43,520 nucleotides of DNA. It comes from a virus. The notes beneath the pieces were generated by a model. It worked only from the letters and a program-made list of their open reading frames with translations. It ran no database searches and had not been told where the DNA came from. The first letter of the stretch is position 1. Every line of letters begins with the position of its first letter. Made by a program: the position numbers and the translations under genes. Where the stretch lies: positions 1 to 43,520 of IMG/VR virus record IMGVR_UViG_3300021960_000157. The stretch is one strand, 5' to 3'. Shown here one piece after another: positions 1 through 7,613 of the stretch.

Positions 1-106
1 CATTTTCATGAGTGAACACCAGTTCGTCATCATGTGCCCAGCAGAGTTCTTCGTATAGGGCATTTAGTTTTCTCATGTCCTCCCAGAGGGCATTTTCATT
101 CGACAT
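1..106 (-). CDS. Partial hypothetical protein, N-terminal part only
   Basis: An open frame begins with ATG at 106 and runs off the left edge of the window; only about 35 residues are visible (start [15 protein letters not shown], then an acidic stretch). The start overlaps the stop of the upstream 100-residue gene, which is the usual packing in this phage. The visible part is charged, has no membrane segment and no motif I recognise. It is called because it continues the same-strand operon and stays open to the edge. Function unknown. Confidence 0.55.
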   Translation of the reverse strand, partial: MSNENALWEDMRKLNALYEELCWAHDDELVFTHEN

Positions 107-398
107 GGTGTGCTTTTAAATCTGGATTTGCCTGGGAAGGAATTACAGGATTCCTAGTGGCGTTTTCAATAACGATGAAAGCATCATTCTGATAAGTCAC
201 CGTACCAAAAGGTTTTGCCCACTTAGGATTAGCATCGGGGTGAGTAGCAGTTCCTGTTACTGACATACCACCAATCTTCACACGGAGTTCATCACCAGCA
301 TCCCAGTTGAGTTTCTCTAGGGCAATAGCAAGTTGCCCTAGCATGTCTGCCGTCGCATAATTCATTGGAACGGAGGCAGATGGAGAAAATGATTTCAC
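96..398 (-). CDS. Hypothetical 100-aa protein, GTG start
   Basis: The start is a GTG that overlaps the TGA of petF by four bases (GTGA). AGGAG lies five bases upstream, so GTG is better supported than the in-frame ATG at 365. The product is 100 residues, soluble and without a recognised domain; the centre has alternating hydrophobic residues suggesting a small beta-rich fold. It follows hli, a 28-aa peptide and petF in the same operon, so it is probably expressed early with those photosynthesis-related genes. I do not recognise the family. Confidence 0.65.
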   Translation of the reverse strand: MKSFSPSASVPMNYATADMLGQLAIALEKLNWDAGDELRVKIGGMSVTGTATHPDANPKWAKPFGTVTYQNDAFIVIENATRNPVIPSQANPDLKAHHVE

Positions 399-688
399 AA
401 GTTCTCCTCTTGCTCAGTCAGGATAACACAGTCGCTAGTGGGGTATGCTACACAGGTGAGGACCCATCCCTCCCCAAGTTGATCATCATCCAGGAACGAT
501 TGCTCCTCATTATCTACGGTGCCAGAGATGAGTTTCCCTGCACAAGCACTACAAGCGCCTGCTTTACACGACGAAGGGAGGTCAACGCCTGCTTCTTCTG
601 CTGCTTCAAGAATGTACTGATCTTCAGGACATTCGATTTTAGTTTCAGTGCCATCGGGAGATTGAAGAGTGACGCTATAGATGGTCAT
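395..688 (-). CDS. petF: 2Fe-2S plant-type ferredoxin
   Basis: This is a 97-residue [2Fe-2S] ferredoxin, an electron carrier that in the host links photosystem I to reductases. The cluster-binding cysteines are visible as [12 protein letters not shown] (C-x4-C-x2-C) with the fourth Cys in LTCVAYP near the C-terminus. Length matches cyanobacterial PetF. The ATG at 688 is preferred over an upstream TTG at 703, because it forms a TAATG overlap with the stop of the 28-aa gene upstream. Cyanophage ferredoxins are known and may feed phage-redirected reductant. It sits in one operon with hli. Confidence 0.93.
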   Translation of the reverse strand: MTIYSVTLQSPDGTETKIECPEDQYILEAAEEAGVDLPSSCKAGACSACAGKLISGTVDNEEQSFLDDDQLGEGWVLTCVAYPTSDCVILTEQEENL

Positions 689-774
689 TAGTAAGTCTCG
701 CAAATTTTTTCAACGGATGCTGCCAGGAGAACGAACCAGGCAACGGATACCATTGTAAACAAGATTGAAGTCAT
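688..774 (-). CDS. 28-aa single-span membrane peptide
   Basis: An ATG at 774 opens a 28-codon frame ending in TAA at 688-690, where the stop overlaps the petF ATG as TAATG. AAGGG stands about eight bases before the ATG. The peptide starts [19 protein letters not shown] and ends in a short charged tail (SVEKICETY), so it is one hydrophobic span with a polar C-terminus. It fills the gap between hli and petF exactly. Its size and topology resemble the tiny subunits of thylakoid complexes such as PetN or PsbN, but I see no convincing homology. That link is inference from context only. Confidence 0.6.
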   Translation of the reverse strand: MTSILFTMVSVAWFVLLAASVEKICETY

Positions 775-787
775 TGTCAAACCCTTG

Positions 788-991
788 TCAGAAAATGCCG
801 AAAAATAGTTTGCCAGTTGCAGCATAGGAGATGGCACCAAAGATGATACCCATCATTGCCCAACGACCATTGTACATTTCAGTCGTCTGCATGGGGGTCA
901 TCAGTCCCTTACGGTTGTACTCTTGGTACACCATCTCGGGCTCCTTTGCCCACATGTTCATCTGACCTTGGTCGTTAGTAGTTACAGTCAT
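788..991 (-). CDS. hli: High-light-inducible protein
   Basis: This 67-residue protein has the chlorophyll-binding signature of the Hli/Scp family in its C-terminal half: E followed by NGRWAMMG, then one membrane span (IIFGAISYAATGK). Host Hli proteins sit in the thylakoid membrane and protect photosystems by binding pigments. Phage copies are thought to keep photosynthesis running during infection. AAGGAG lies five bases before the ATG. The gene is first in a run with the 28-aa peptide and petF, directly behind a consensus sigma-70 promoter, which suggests early expression by host polymerase. Confidence 0.93.
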   Translation of the reverse strand: MTVTTNDQGQMNMWAKEPEMVYQEYNRKGLMTPMQTTEMYNGRWAMMGIIFGAISYAATGKLFFGIF

Positions 992-1010
992 GTTACTCCT
1001 TAGTTGTAAA

Positions 1011-1040
1011 TCTTAACATATTATATAGGAAATGTTAAGA
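1011..1040. repeat. 9-bp inverted repeat around the hli -10 box
   Basis: TCTTAACAT (1011-1019) and ATGTTAAGA (1032-1040) are perfect inverted copies separated by 12 bases that contain the -10 box. The arrangement looks like an operator placed to shut off the promoter, or a hairpin at the 5' end of the transcript. No matching regulator is recognised in the window. Confidence 0.6.
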
Positions 1041-1048
1041 TCTGTCAA
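1020..1048 (-). promoter_or_regulatory. Consensus sigma-70 promoter for hli-petF
   Basis: On the minus strand TTGACA (1043-1048) and TATAAT (1020-1025) are separated by exactly 17 bases; both hexamers match consensus perfectly. Transcription would start about 20 bases before the hli Shine-Dalgarno. This is the best match to a host vegetative promoter that I found in the window and implies early expression. Confidence 0.85.
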
Positions 1049-1248
1049 TCGTATCGATTCAGGATACTCTGACATTTCTTCTGGTTTTTCTTACAGAAGG
1101 CAGTGACATAAGAATCTACATCTACATCCATTTTATAGTGAGCGTGAATATGTATTAACTCTATAACACAGAGACTACTCACTAACACCAGTAGAAAATG
1201 ACACACTGGACTTGATGCACAACACTTGAGGTTCTTTTTTAAATCCAT
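1045..1248 (-). CDS. Possible small membrane protein, 67 aa
   Basis: The frame runs from an ATG at 1248, immediately after the T-run of the preceding terminator, to a stop at 1045 that overlaps the -35 box of the hli promoter. The product has a hydrophobic segment at about residues 17-31 (CHFLLVLVSSLCVIE) and a polar Cys- and Lys-rich C-terminus. No Shine-Dalgarno is visible because the terminator T-run abuts the start, so translation is doubtful. Transcription would need read-through or a promoter inside the region. It could be a non-coding gap; I do not recognise the family. Confidence 0.35.
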   Translation of the reverse strand: MDLKKNLKCCASSPVCHFLLVLVSSLCVIELIHIHAHYKMDVDVDSYVTAFCKKNQKKCQSILNRYD

Positions 1249-1274
1249 AAAAAAAAGGGGGACCGAAGTCCCCC
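1249..1274 (-). terminator. Intrinsic terminator with UUCG loop
   Basis: Read on the minus strand, GGGGGAC and GTCCCCC form a 7-bp stem closed by a TTCG tetraloop, followed by a run of eight T. It lies about 20 bases after the stop of the outer-membrane-like gene and would end its late transcript before hli. Confidence 0.92.
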
Positions 1275-1295
1275 GAATTATAACAGATATTCAGA

Positions 1296-1667
1296 TCAGA
1301 AGCTGTACTTCAGACCGAACTTGGTGCCGTAGGAACGGTCAACACCAGCAATGCCACTGCCCACGAAGGACACTTCACCGTAGGCACCCAGGTTATCGCT
1401 CAGACCCACGCCCAGGCCTGCCTTACCAGAAGGAACGGTGTCAGCAGTACCAGCATCGGGGAGCTTAACAGTAGCGCCGCCTTGGACATAGTACGAAGCG
1501 TTTTCGCCCAGAGCGCCTTCGTAGCCAACATGGGTGTCAAGAGCAGTGCCACCGTAGTTAGAACCAGACCAACCAGAGTTGGCTTCGACATTCACATAGG
1601 GACCTGCAAAAGCAGCGCCAGCGAACAGGGGGGCAGCAGCAGCGGCTGCGAGAACAGATTTAAACAT
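1296..1667 (-). CDS. Exported outer-membrane-like beta protein
   Basis: This 123-residue protein begins with a clear Sec signal peptide: Lys at position 3, an Ala-rich hydrophobic core, and AFAG at about residues 19-22 as a likely cleavage site. The mature part is glycine-rich with alternating polar and hydrophobic residues and ends in Phe (FGLKYSF), as expected of a beta-barrel outer-membrane protein. AGGA lies seven bases upstream of the ATG. The gene is a single-gene unit with a late-type and an extended -10 promoter upstream and a strong terminator downstream. A role in altering the host envelope late in infection is inference; a virion protein is the alternative. Confidence 0.8.
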   Translation of the reverse strand: MFKSVLAAAAAAPLFAGAAFAGPYVNVEANSGWSGSNYGGTALDTHVGYEGALGENASYYVQGGATVKLPDAGTADTVPSGKAGLGVGLSDNLGAYGEVSFVGSGIAGVDRSYGTKFGLKYSF

Positions 1668-1744
1668 TTGTGTTTCCTCGAAAAATTTACTTGCGGAGTG
1701 GTTACCCGCAGATGGAGGATCGGGTCGTCCCGATCGCTTTAAAG

Positions 1745-1753
1745 ATTATAGCA
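1745..1753 (-). promoter_or_regulatory. Extended -10 promoter before the outer-membrane-like gene
   Basis: TGC-TATAAT on the minus strand is an extended -10 element. No good -35 hexamer is found 17 bases upstream. It lies about 80 bases before the start codon at 1667 and could give expression before the late phase. Confidence 0.5.
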
Positions 1754-1791
1754 CAGAATGGAGCGCGAGTAGTTGAGGCGGTCATTCCATG

Positions 1792-1811
1792 AACTGTCAC
1801 ATGTGACAGTT
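1792..1811. repeat. Perfect 20-bp palindrome
   Basis: AACTGTCACA is followed directly by its reverse complement TGTGACAGTT. The palindrome begins about five bases downstream of the TATAAATA late element at 1816-1823, so it covers the expected transcription start. It has no T-run on either strand, so a terminator is unlikely. It may be a protein-binding site or a 5' hairpin of the transcript. Confidence 0.7.
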
Positions 1812-1815
1812 GTAA

Positions 1816-1823
1816 TATTTATA
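1816..1823 (-). promoter_or_regulatory. Late promoter TATAAATA
   Basis: The minus strand reads GTATAAATATT, an exact match to the T4-type late promoter core. It lies in the gap between the GT25 gene and the outer-membrane-like gene and points at the latter. Confidence 0.75.
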
Positions 1824-1851
1824 CACAATGAGTTTTTCTACTCAGTGCGGT

Positions 1852-2643
1852 TTACCTACCCTCAAAACCAGCAGGTAATGTTCCTAGATATGGATTCAAC
1901 GACAGTAATTGGTTGATATCTTCTATCTTGTTAATTTCATTCCTCCAGAAATTCCAGAGTCCATCATGACTACTACGATGATAAGCATCAACATGAATGT
2001 CATGAATGTCTGAACCAAGGTCAATCTTATAGAGGAAGATTGGGATTGCAAAAGTAAGACCACTGTTGTAGATAAGATCATCTGCAACAGCACGAGGGAG
2101 AACCCTTTGATCTAACTTATACCTGCTGCCTTTAGTGTGGAAGTCTAACAGTTTTTGTGCATACCTTCTATTGATAAGATAGCAGGCAGTAGAAAAGTCA
2201 TTGACATATCTACGATGCAACTGCACACTAATAGTAGCAGGGTTAATGATTGCTAACTGAATACAGTCCCAAGCATGTGGGAAGTGGGATGAAAACTCTT
2301 TCCATGTAAATGGCCAGTGCTTTACAACCTCCAGGTCACAATCATCCTCCATCATTATAGCATACTGGTCGTCACTAGTTTCTAACCAGTGCTTCATTGC
2401 TTTAAGATGAGAGGTAACACATCCAATTTCTCCAGAGGACATGTTATCGGGGTACTTACCAGCGATAATATCACTGAGATCATCTCCTCTACCATCATAT
2501 GCAGAGATCCTAGTGTGGTTTTCTACCTCCCAGTATGCAAACTGGTCTTCCATATACTTACGACGATCTTCCTTATCATCTAAGTTAATCCAGTAGATAT
2601 GAGGTAGACCCTTGAGTTTATGGGCGGATTTATTTTTGTCCAT
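1852..2643 (-). CDS. Glycosyltransferase family 25
   Basis: This 263-residue protein matches the GT25 (LPS/collagen galactosyltransferase) family. The N-terminus has IYWINLDDKEDRR, followed by IGCVTSHLKAMKHWLE and the acidic YAIMMEDDCDLE, the metal-nucleotide site of these GT-A-fold enzymes. The family transfers sugars, often galactose, to lipopolysaccharide cores. The ATG at 2643 is chosen over the TTG at 2652 because GAGG sits at a workable distance only for the ATG. It is the last gene of the glycan island and overlaps the upstream transferase by 14 bases. The acceptor cannot be deduced. Confidence 0.85.
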   Translation of the reverse strand: MDKNKSAHKLKGLPHIYWINLDDKEDRRKYMEDQFAYWEVENHTRISAYDGRGDDLSDIIAGKYPDNMSSGEIGCVTSHLKAMKHWLETSDDQYAIMMEDDCDLEVVKHWPFTWKEFSSHFPHAWDCIQLAIINPATISVQLHRRYVNDFSTACYLINRRYAQKLLDFHTKGSRYKLDQRVLPRAVADDLIYNSGLTFAIPIFLYKIDLGSDIHDIHVDAYHRSSHDGLWNFWRNEINKIEDINQLLSLNPYLGTLPAGFEGR

Positions 2644-3583
2644 AACTATCAATCACCTCTTGTACATTAGGTAGGTAGTGGTTTTTAAGGACATTAGTCC
2701 AGTCGAACTCTTTGGCATACTCTAGGATTTCATCCCGATGGGAGACTGAATACTCCCTGTTCTTAATTATAGCATATTCTACATACTCCACATCATCGAT
2801 CTTAGACTCGGGAATAACAGTGATAAATTCCTTATCAAGATCAAGATTCGCAGTAGCAAACTCACTGACTACCACACCGAGACCAGCAGCAAATGCTTCC
2901 ATGATGACGAGAGAGTGTGCCTCACCATCAGAAAGCAGCACAAGGTTACCATAGTCGGTCAGAAAGTCATGGAGATATTCCTTCTTCCATTCACCAAGAT
3001 AGTTTTTGTTAGCGTTGAATCTCTTGTCAGCAATGTTACCAGCAAAGAACAGACTATCGATCGACTGGAACTTATGCTGACGCTTACGGTAGTCTACCTT
3101 TGCGAGATAGATACTACGGTCAGGGAACTCGGGTGTGTCTGTGGTACGGAAGAGATCCAGGTTAACACCATTAGGAACGATCTTCAGTTTCTCCTCAGGA
3201 ATATCTCCAAAGAACTGATATGCTTTTTTGATACCCTCAGACAGGCAGAAGACATTCGGTTTAGTTTGTTGGAAGTGACCGAAGATCTGCCCATACCCAT
3301 TCATCTTGTCTGGGCGCTCGATGTAGGCAAAGTGGGTGGTACACGCACAAGGATATTGAATATAAGGATAGAGCACAATCCAGTCATCGTAATGAATGTG
3401 GACAAAATCAGGGCGATACGCATTGACTCTCTTGAGCACCTCTCTTGGATCTGAGACATTGATGATGTCAACTTCATGGCCAAGTTTCTCCAGGGTAAGT
3501 TTATAGTCCCAGATTAAACTCTCTACCGCACCCCAACCTACTGGTGGGATGGGAGTAGCGGGACCAATGATTGATAATCTCAT
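2630..3583 (-). CDS. GT4-like glycosyltransferase, copy 1
   Basis: This 317-residue GT-B enzyme has an N-terminal GWGAVESLIWDY segment that follows a Gly-rich start. The nucleotide-sugar-binding C-terminal domain contains IVPNGVNLDLF and EAFAAGLGVVVSEF, the E-x7-E type motif of family 4. Such enzymes add retaining sugars from NDP or GDP donors, such as mannose, to surface glycans. It shares GWGAVE-x-LIWDY and GLGVVVSE with the gene directly upstream, so the two look like tandem duplicates. Overlapping starts and stops link it to its neighbours. Donor and acceptor are unknown. Confidence 0.85.
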   Translation of the reverse strand: MRLSIIGPATPIPPVGWGAVESLIWDYKLTLEKLGHEVDIINVSDPREVLKRVNAYRPDFVHIHYDDWIVLYPYIQYPCACTTHFAYIERPDKMNGYGQIFGHFQQTKPNVFCLSEGIKKAYQFFGDIPEEKLKIVPNGVNLDLFRTTDTPEFPDRSIYLAKVDYRKRQHKFQSIDSLFFAGNIADKRFNANKNYLGEWKKEYLHDFLTDYGNLVLLSDGEAHSLVIMEAFAAGLGVVVSEFATANLDLDKEFITVIPESKIDDVEYVEYAIIKNREYSVSHRDEILEYAKEFDWTNVLKNHYLPNVQEVIDSYGQK

Positions 3584-4545
3584 AGTAAAGATTCTAGTTT
3601 AGGAATGTATTCATAAGCAAGGATGTTTTCAAGACCAAATTCGTGAATGCCGTATTCTCTGATCTCTCTTCTAATCTGCCTAGAATGCCTTTTGTTCTTA
3701 ACTACAACATCTTTAATGTAGTCTTGGTTATTTATTTCAGACTCAGGGATGACATCAATGAAAGACTTAGATGTATCGAGTTCTGGAGTAACCGCTTCTG
3801 ATACTACCACACCTAGACCACAAATCAAAGCTTCCTTTACAACCAGTGGTGTAGTGTTCTCTACCTCACTAAGCAGGATAAAGTTTGAATAGTTTGTAAT
3901 ATTTTGATAGAGAATTTCTCTAGGCATTTCGCCTCTAAAATTCTTATCATTATTAAACTTACCGTACTCTCTCCTACCAAAAATATCAATATGAATATTA
4001 TCCCAGTCCTGCATCAGGTACTGACGCTTGCGATCACAAATTTGGGAAAAGCATAATGTAGTATCAAAGGACGCATAATCATTAAATTGATATGGACCAG
4101 GGCGAACACCCAGTTTACTTAACCAAATATTTTCTTCGACCGCATTGCCATATTCTACAAAAGTATTAATGTCTTTCTGACTAGATGCAAAGATAGTAAA
4201 GTCTTTATTATTAGAATATGTTTTAAAGACTTGACCATATCCATCTCTACCCCATCTAGCAGGAACATTTAAGAATGGATAATGACTAGAGACTACTAAC
4301 GCTTTGCAAAGTGGGACGAGATCTTCTATGATATCTTGGAAGACATCGTAATGTAGATGGACTACATCGTACCGCCCATGTTCCACTTCAAACTTAATTA
4401 GTTCTCTGTCAGGTGTATTGATAATTTCTACTCTATGCCCAAGATCTCTGAGAATGTTAGTGTAATCCCAGATTAACATCTCTACAGCACCCCATCCGTT
4501 AGGTGGGATTTCCATAATGCCAGGACCAATTAATGCAATCTTCAT
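3580..4545 (-). CDS. GT4-like glycosyltransferase, copy 2
   Basis: This 321-residue GT-B fold protein is the paralogue of the next gene. It carries GWGAVEMLIWDY near residue 20 and, in the C-terminal domain, LLSEVENTTPLVVKEALICG followed by LGVVVSEAVTPE. The usual GT4 acidic pair is kept (KEALICG...VSE). It overlaps the downstream copy by four bases (ATGA) and the upstream transferase by four bases, so all three are probably translated together. The divergence between the copies suggests they add different sugars or act at different positions, but that is inference. Confidence 0.8.
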   Translation of the reverse strand: MKIALIGPGIMEIPPNGWGAVEMLIWDYTNILRDLGHRVEIINTPDRELIKFEVEHGRYDVVHLHYDVFQDIIEDLVPLCKALVVSSHYPFLNVPARWGRDGYGQVFKTYSNNKDFTIFASSQKDINTFVEYGNAVEENIWLSKLGVRPGPYQFNDYASFDTTLCFSQICDRKRQYLMQDWDNIHIDIFGRREYGKFNNDKNFRGEMPREILYQNITNYSNFILLSEVENTTPLVVKEALICGLGVVVSEAVTPELDTSKSFIDVIPESEINNQDYIKDVVVKNKRHSRQIRREIREYGIHEFGLENILAYEYIPKLESLL

Positions 4546-5378
4546 TTGTATTCCTCCCAGTACATGTCACTCTTGATATCTTTAATGAACTCAGGACTAT
4601 GTGCAGCAAGAGACTCTACATTCTGGCAGGCACTATGGAACAAGAAGACTTTTTTATACTCTTCCTCCTGTGGATTTTTACCATACCACATACCATCCAC
4701 ATACTTTAGATCTTGCTGGTCTGCTGCAGCACAATGATTGAACGCACCGTTGGTAAACTTATAGTCACCAAACTCGTTCAATGCTAAACAGAGAATCAGT
4801 TCGTCAGTTACACCGTTGTGTATACCACCATCACTAAAAACATCACGGAAGATCTCATCATAACGCTCGAAAAGTTTATCATGCTTGTCCTTCTGGAACA
4901 TGAACGCACCAGAGGCAGCGTACTTATAGGTCGAACGATCTTCGGGCAGATACTTAGACAAACCTGCTTTGTCTACAATGACATTAGTAAAGAAGTCTTC
5001 TAAGGTAGGAACCCACCAGTGCTGAGTACACAGGAATGAATCCTCTGCCTCAGCAATGAGTTCATCAACTCTATCATGAATCACTACAGTATCAGTGTCC
5101 ATGTAGATACAGTGATCAGTCTCCACATGCTTGTAAAGATTGTACCGTTCCTTCCAGATGTGTGGTTGAAACCAGTTACGATCATCATCATTCTCCAGAT
5201 GCTCACCTTTACCACTGACGATCTTTACCTTAGGATCATCAATGGATAGACGGTCATCCATATCAATGATGACAACCTCATGGGGTTGAGTCACCCTTTC
5301 CAGGGACTCACATGCCCGCATGAGATTCTTATAATAAATGTCGTCGCCACCGACGATGAATCCAAAAGATAAAGTCAT
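4542..5378 (-). CDS. GT-A type glycosyltransferase with DTD motif
   Basis: This 278-residue protein has an N-terminal Rossmann-like segment (FIVGGDDIYYKNL, HEVVIIDMDD) and a clear DxD metal/nucleotide-sugar motif in CIYMDTDTVVIHD near residue 95. Downstream, YAASGAFMFQKD and DELILCLALNE resemble acceptor-side motifs of GT8-like transferases. It lies between the GT4 pair and a methyltransferase, with four-base overlaps on both sides. Assignment to an exact GT family is uncertain; sugar and acceptor are not known. Confidence 0.72.
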   Translation of the reverse strand: MTLSFGFIVGGDDIYYKNLMRACESLERVTQPHEVVIIDMDDRLSIDDPKVKIVSGKGEHLENDDDRNWFQPHIWKERYNLYKHVETDHCIYMDTDTVVIHDRVDELIAEAEDSFLCTQHWWVPTLEDFFTNVIVDKAGLSKYLPEDRSTYKYAASGAFMFQKDKHDKLFERYDEIFRDVFSDGGIHNGVTDELILCLALNEFGDYKFTNGAFNHCAAADQQDLKYVDGMWYGKNPQEEEYKKVFLFHSACQNVESLAAHSPEFIKDIKSDMYWEEYK

Positions 5379-5995
5379 TCTTCAGGTTTGATATAGACCC
5401 AGGTTTTGTAAGCGTATTCGTTAGTCAGATGAATATTCTCCTGCTGTTCTTCAGTGAAGAACTCTTCTAGAGCACCCTCAACATCAAAGAAGTCGAAGGA
5501 TACATTATCAGGATCGCAGTAGGTATCGTGACCAGCAATGATACCACCCTTCCTAACCTTAGGATACCATGCCTTCAGATCTTCCAGGACTGCCTCCTTA
5601 GTGTGGTCAGCATCAATGTAGATGTAGTCAAAGAACTCATCTTCAAAGTCCTTAGCACGCTCTACAGAGGCACCCTTACACATCTCTACCTGAGGATTGT
5701 CACCATACAGTTCTTTAACTCTGGCATATCCCTGCTCCACACGGTCTTCAAACTTAGTGAAGTGGTCATCATTACCTTCGGTCTGCCAAAGATCTACAAG
5801 GTAGAACTTCTCTACAGAGTCTTTAAGTTGTGGGTAGTAGATGTCAAGGTATCCACCATACTCTACACCAACCTCAAGAACTTTGAGAGGTCCGTTTTCC
5901 TCAAGACTATCCTTAACCACAGTGGGAAGGTGATCCCTAGAGAATTCAAAGTGTTTGAATCTAGGATTGATTTTAAAATTGAGAGGGTTGTACAT
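5375..5995 (-). CDS. SAM-dependent methyltransferase (class I)
   Basis: This 206-residue protein shows a class I SAM fold. LKVLEVGVEYGGYLDIY is motif I, FYLVDLW is the acidic end of strand 2, and DYIYIDADHTKEAVLEDL with RKGGIIAGHDTY is typical of the Methyltransf_24/cephalosporin-hydroxylase-like group. Members often methylate sugars in surface polysaccharides and natural products. It sits inside the glycan island between two glycosyltransferases, so sugar O-methylation is likely but not shown. The stop overlaps the next start by four bases. Confidence 0.8.
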   Translation of the reverse strand: MYNPLNFKINPRFKHFEFSRDHLPTVVKDSLEENGPLKVLEVGVEYGGYLDIYYPQLKDSVEKFYLVDLWQTEGNDDHFTKFEDRVEQGYARVKELYGDNPQVEMCKGASVERAKDFEDEFFDYIYIDADHTKEAVLEDLKAWYPKVRKGGIIAGHDTYCDPDNVSFDFFDVEGALEEFFTEEQQENIHLTNEYAYKTWVYIKPEE

Positions 5996-5997
5996 AA

Positions 5998-6912
5998 TTA
6001 CAGAAGTTTTAAAATACCTTGTGCGCGATTGATAAATGTATGTTTATCTCTAACTACTTTCATCTGATGCTGAATCAGTTCTACATCCTGATACTTTGCG
6101 AGACCTTCGTTAAACAAATCTAGAATGTTTTCTTGGCACACAATAGTGTCATCGATAAAGTTAGCAAGTTTTGGTGCATTGGTCATGCCCAACATGCCAT
6201 AACTGATTGCTTTGAATATCCTACAACTCTTAACTCCCCAATTTTTATGGGTTTCATTTCTGAGGTCAGGTTGCATAACTGACTTCTGCATGTACTCCCT
6301 ATAGACCTCATCAGGAAGAGGATCAGTCCAAGGATTGCTATGGTAGCAGGAGATTCCTGCTTGCTTACAGTAATGCATCCACTCTGAAATGATTGGTCCG
6401 TTAGCAAAAGGACCAGAGGGAGACACGCTCCCGATCATATAATAAACAGGTTCTCTTTTCCTGAGTGCCCAGTCAAAGTTGAACTCATGAGGCAACAGAT
6501 TTGCTGCCCATGCCATGTAAATTATATCATACTCGGAAGAATTCTTGTCGTAGAGTACACCAGACTCTAGTTCATCACAGTTATCATAGTCTACCTTGTA
6601 TGTATAATTGGTATCCTCCATGTAATCTACATGATATCTCATGTCGATTAACTTTTTGACATTACCCAGATACTTACCTGGGTTTACACATACATGGCAT
6701 ACATATGTACTACTCTTCCTTAGAGGAATTTTTTTATCTCTGTAACCTTCACAGAAGAAAAGACAGTCTTCATAGTCAAAGTCCTCTGGATGATCTTCAT
6801 CAGTAAACCAGAAGACTTCATGTCCCAGGTGCTCAAATGCTTTCTTAAATGCTTCGTAGATATAGGAATAGGTATCCGTGTGTAGCGGATACCCCCAAAG
6901 GACGACCTTCAT
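5998..6912 (-). CDS. Putative GT-B glycosyltransferase
   Basis: This 304-residue protein starts MKVVLWGYPLHTDTYSYIYE and carries FEHLGHEVFWFTDED, the layout of a GT-B N-terminal domain. The C-terminal half contains GVKSCRIFKAISYGMLGMTN, resembling the glycosyl-transferase C-terminal segment in which a phage- or bacterial-type enzyme binds its donor (KAxSYG). I cannot assign a CAZy family. It is located between the FkbM and class I methyltransferases and shares a TGATG junction with the former. A polysaccharide pyruvyl transferase-like role is less likely. Confidence 0.6.
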   Translation of the reverse strand: MKVVLWGYPLHTDTYSYIYEAFKKAFEHLGHEVFWFTDEDHPEDFDYEDCLFFCEGYRDKKIPLRKSSTYVCHVCVNPGKYLGNVKKLIDMRYHVDYMEDTNYTYKVDYDNCDELESGVLYDKNSSEYDIIYMAWAANLLPHEFNFDWALRKREPVYYMIGSVSPSGPFANGPIISEWMHYCKQAGISCYHSNPWTDPLPDEVYREYMQKSVMQPDLRNETHKNWGVKSCRIFKAISYGMLGMTNAPKLANFIDDTIVCQENILDLFNEGLAKYQDVELIQHQMKVVRDKHTFINRAQGILKLL

Positions 6913-7613
6913 CAGACCCTCCCGAGCATATAGTCCTCTGCCTTCTTAGTCTCACCATTGACACACTTCATAGCATCAATGATGTCAGCAGACACCAGAT
7001 CAGGATGAGCCCACCAATCTTCAAAAGGATGCTGATCGTCAACGGAAATATTGTCAACAATAAGAACATAACCGTATGACTCAAGATACTCACGAGAAGC
7101 ATCCCGAACTTCAGGACCATCGTTATAAGCATCGTGCTCGAAGGTGATGGTAGCGAACTTGAACTTATCTAGGTTAATCTTCTTCAGAGCATCAAAGGTA
7201 ACCTGAGAAGGTTCACAATCTACCTGAAGATAATCAAAGGTAGGACCAAGTTCAACCTCTTCAAAGAGAGCATCGTAGTCTGCCTCAAGGGCATTACCCA
7301 GAGCAATGAAGTTCTGCCTTTGATCATTGTAAAGGTTTGCCTCATGCTCTTTAATCTCAAGACCAATACCTTTCCATTGATAAAGAGACTCTAAGAGAGC
7401 AGTATTATTAGAGATGATAGGGTGTCCAGCACCAATCTCTACATAGGTTCCGCCCTTTTTACCGTCAGTCATGCTCAGAACAAACATGTCCTGGTAGCAT
7501 TGTGAGAAATTATTTCTATTAACCGACTTACTATTCTTAAACTTGTACCTGAGTTCTGGTTGTTTATCAGCGGTATAATATGTTGGCAGCTGCCATGCAT
7601 TTGGATCGGTCAT
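6912..7613 (-). CDS. FkbM-family methyltransferase
   Basis: This 233-residue protein fits the FkbM methyltransferase family. It has FSQCYQDMFVL and TYVEIGAGHPIISNNT (SAM-binding motif I) followed by GIGLEIKEHEANLY, then FDYLQVDCEPSQVTFDALKK and FATITFEHDAY. FkbM enzymes O-methylate sugars and other small molecules. The start overlaps the stop of the GT6 gene by four bases (ATGA), so it is probably translated together with it. Together with the other two methyltransferases in the island it suggests that the phage-directed glycan carries several methyl caps. Confidence 0.88.
   Translation of the reverse strand: MTDPNAWQLPTYYTADKQPELRYKFKNSKSVNRNNFSQCYQDMFVLSMTDGKKGGTYVEIGAGHPIISNNTALLESLYQWKGIGLEIKEHEANLYNDQRQNFIALGNALEADYDALFEEVELGPTFDYLQVDCEPSQVTFDALKKINLDKFKFATITFEHDAYNDGPEVRDASREYLESYGYVLIVDNISVDDQHPFEDWWAHPDLVSADIIDAMKCVNGETKKAEDYMLGRV

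Noticed and set aside
1824-1840. TGAGT/ACTCA hairpin after the GT25 gene as its terminator
   Set aside because: Only five pairs and no T-run on the minus strand.
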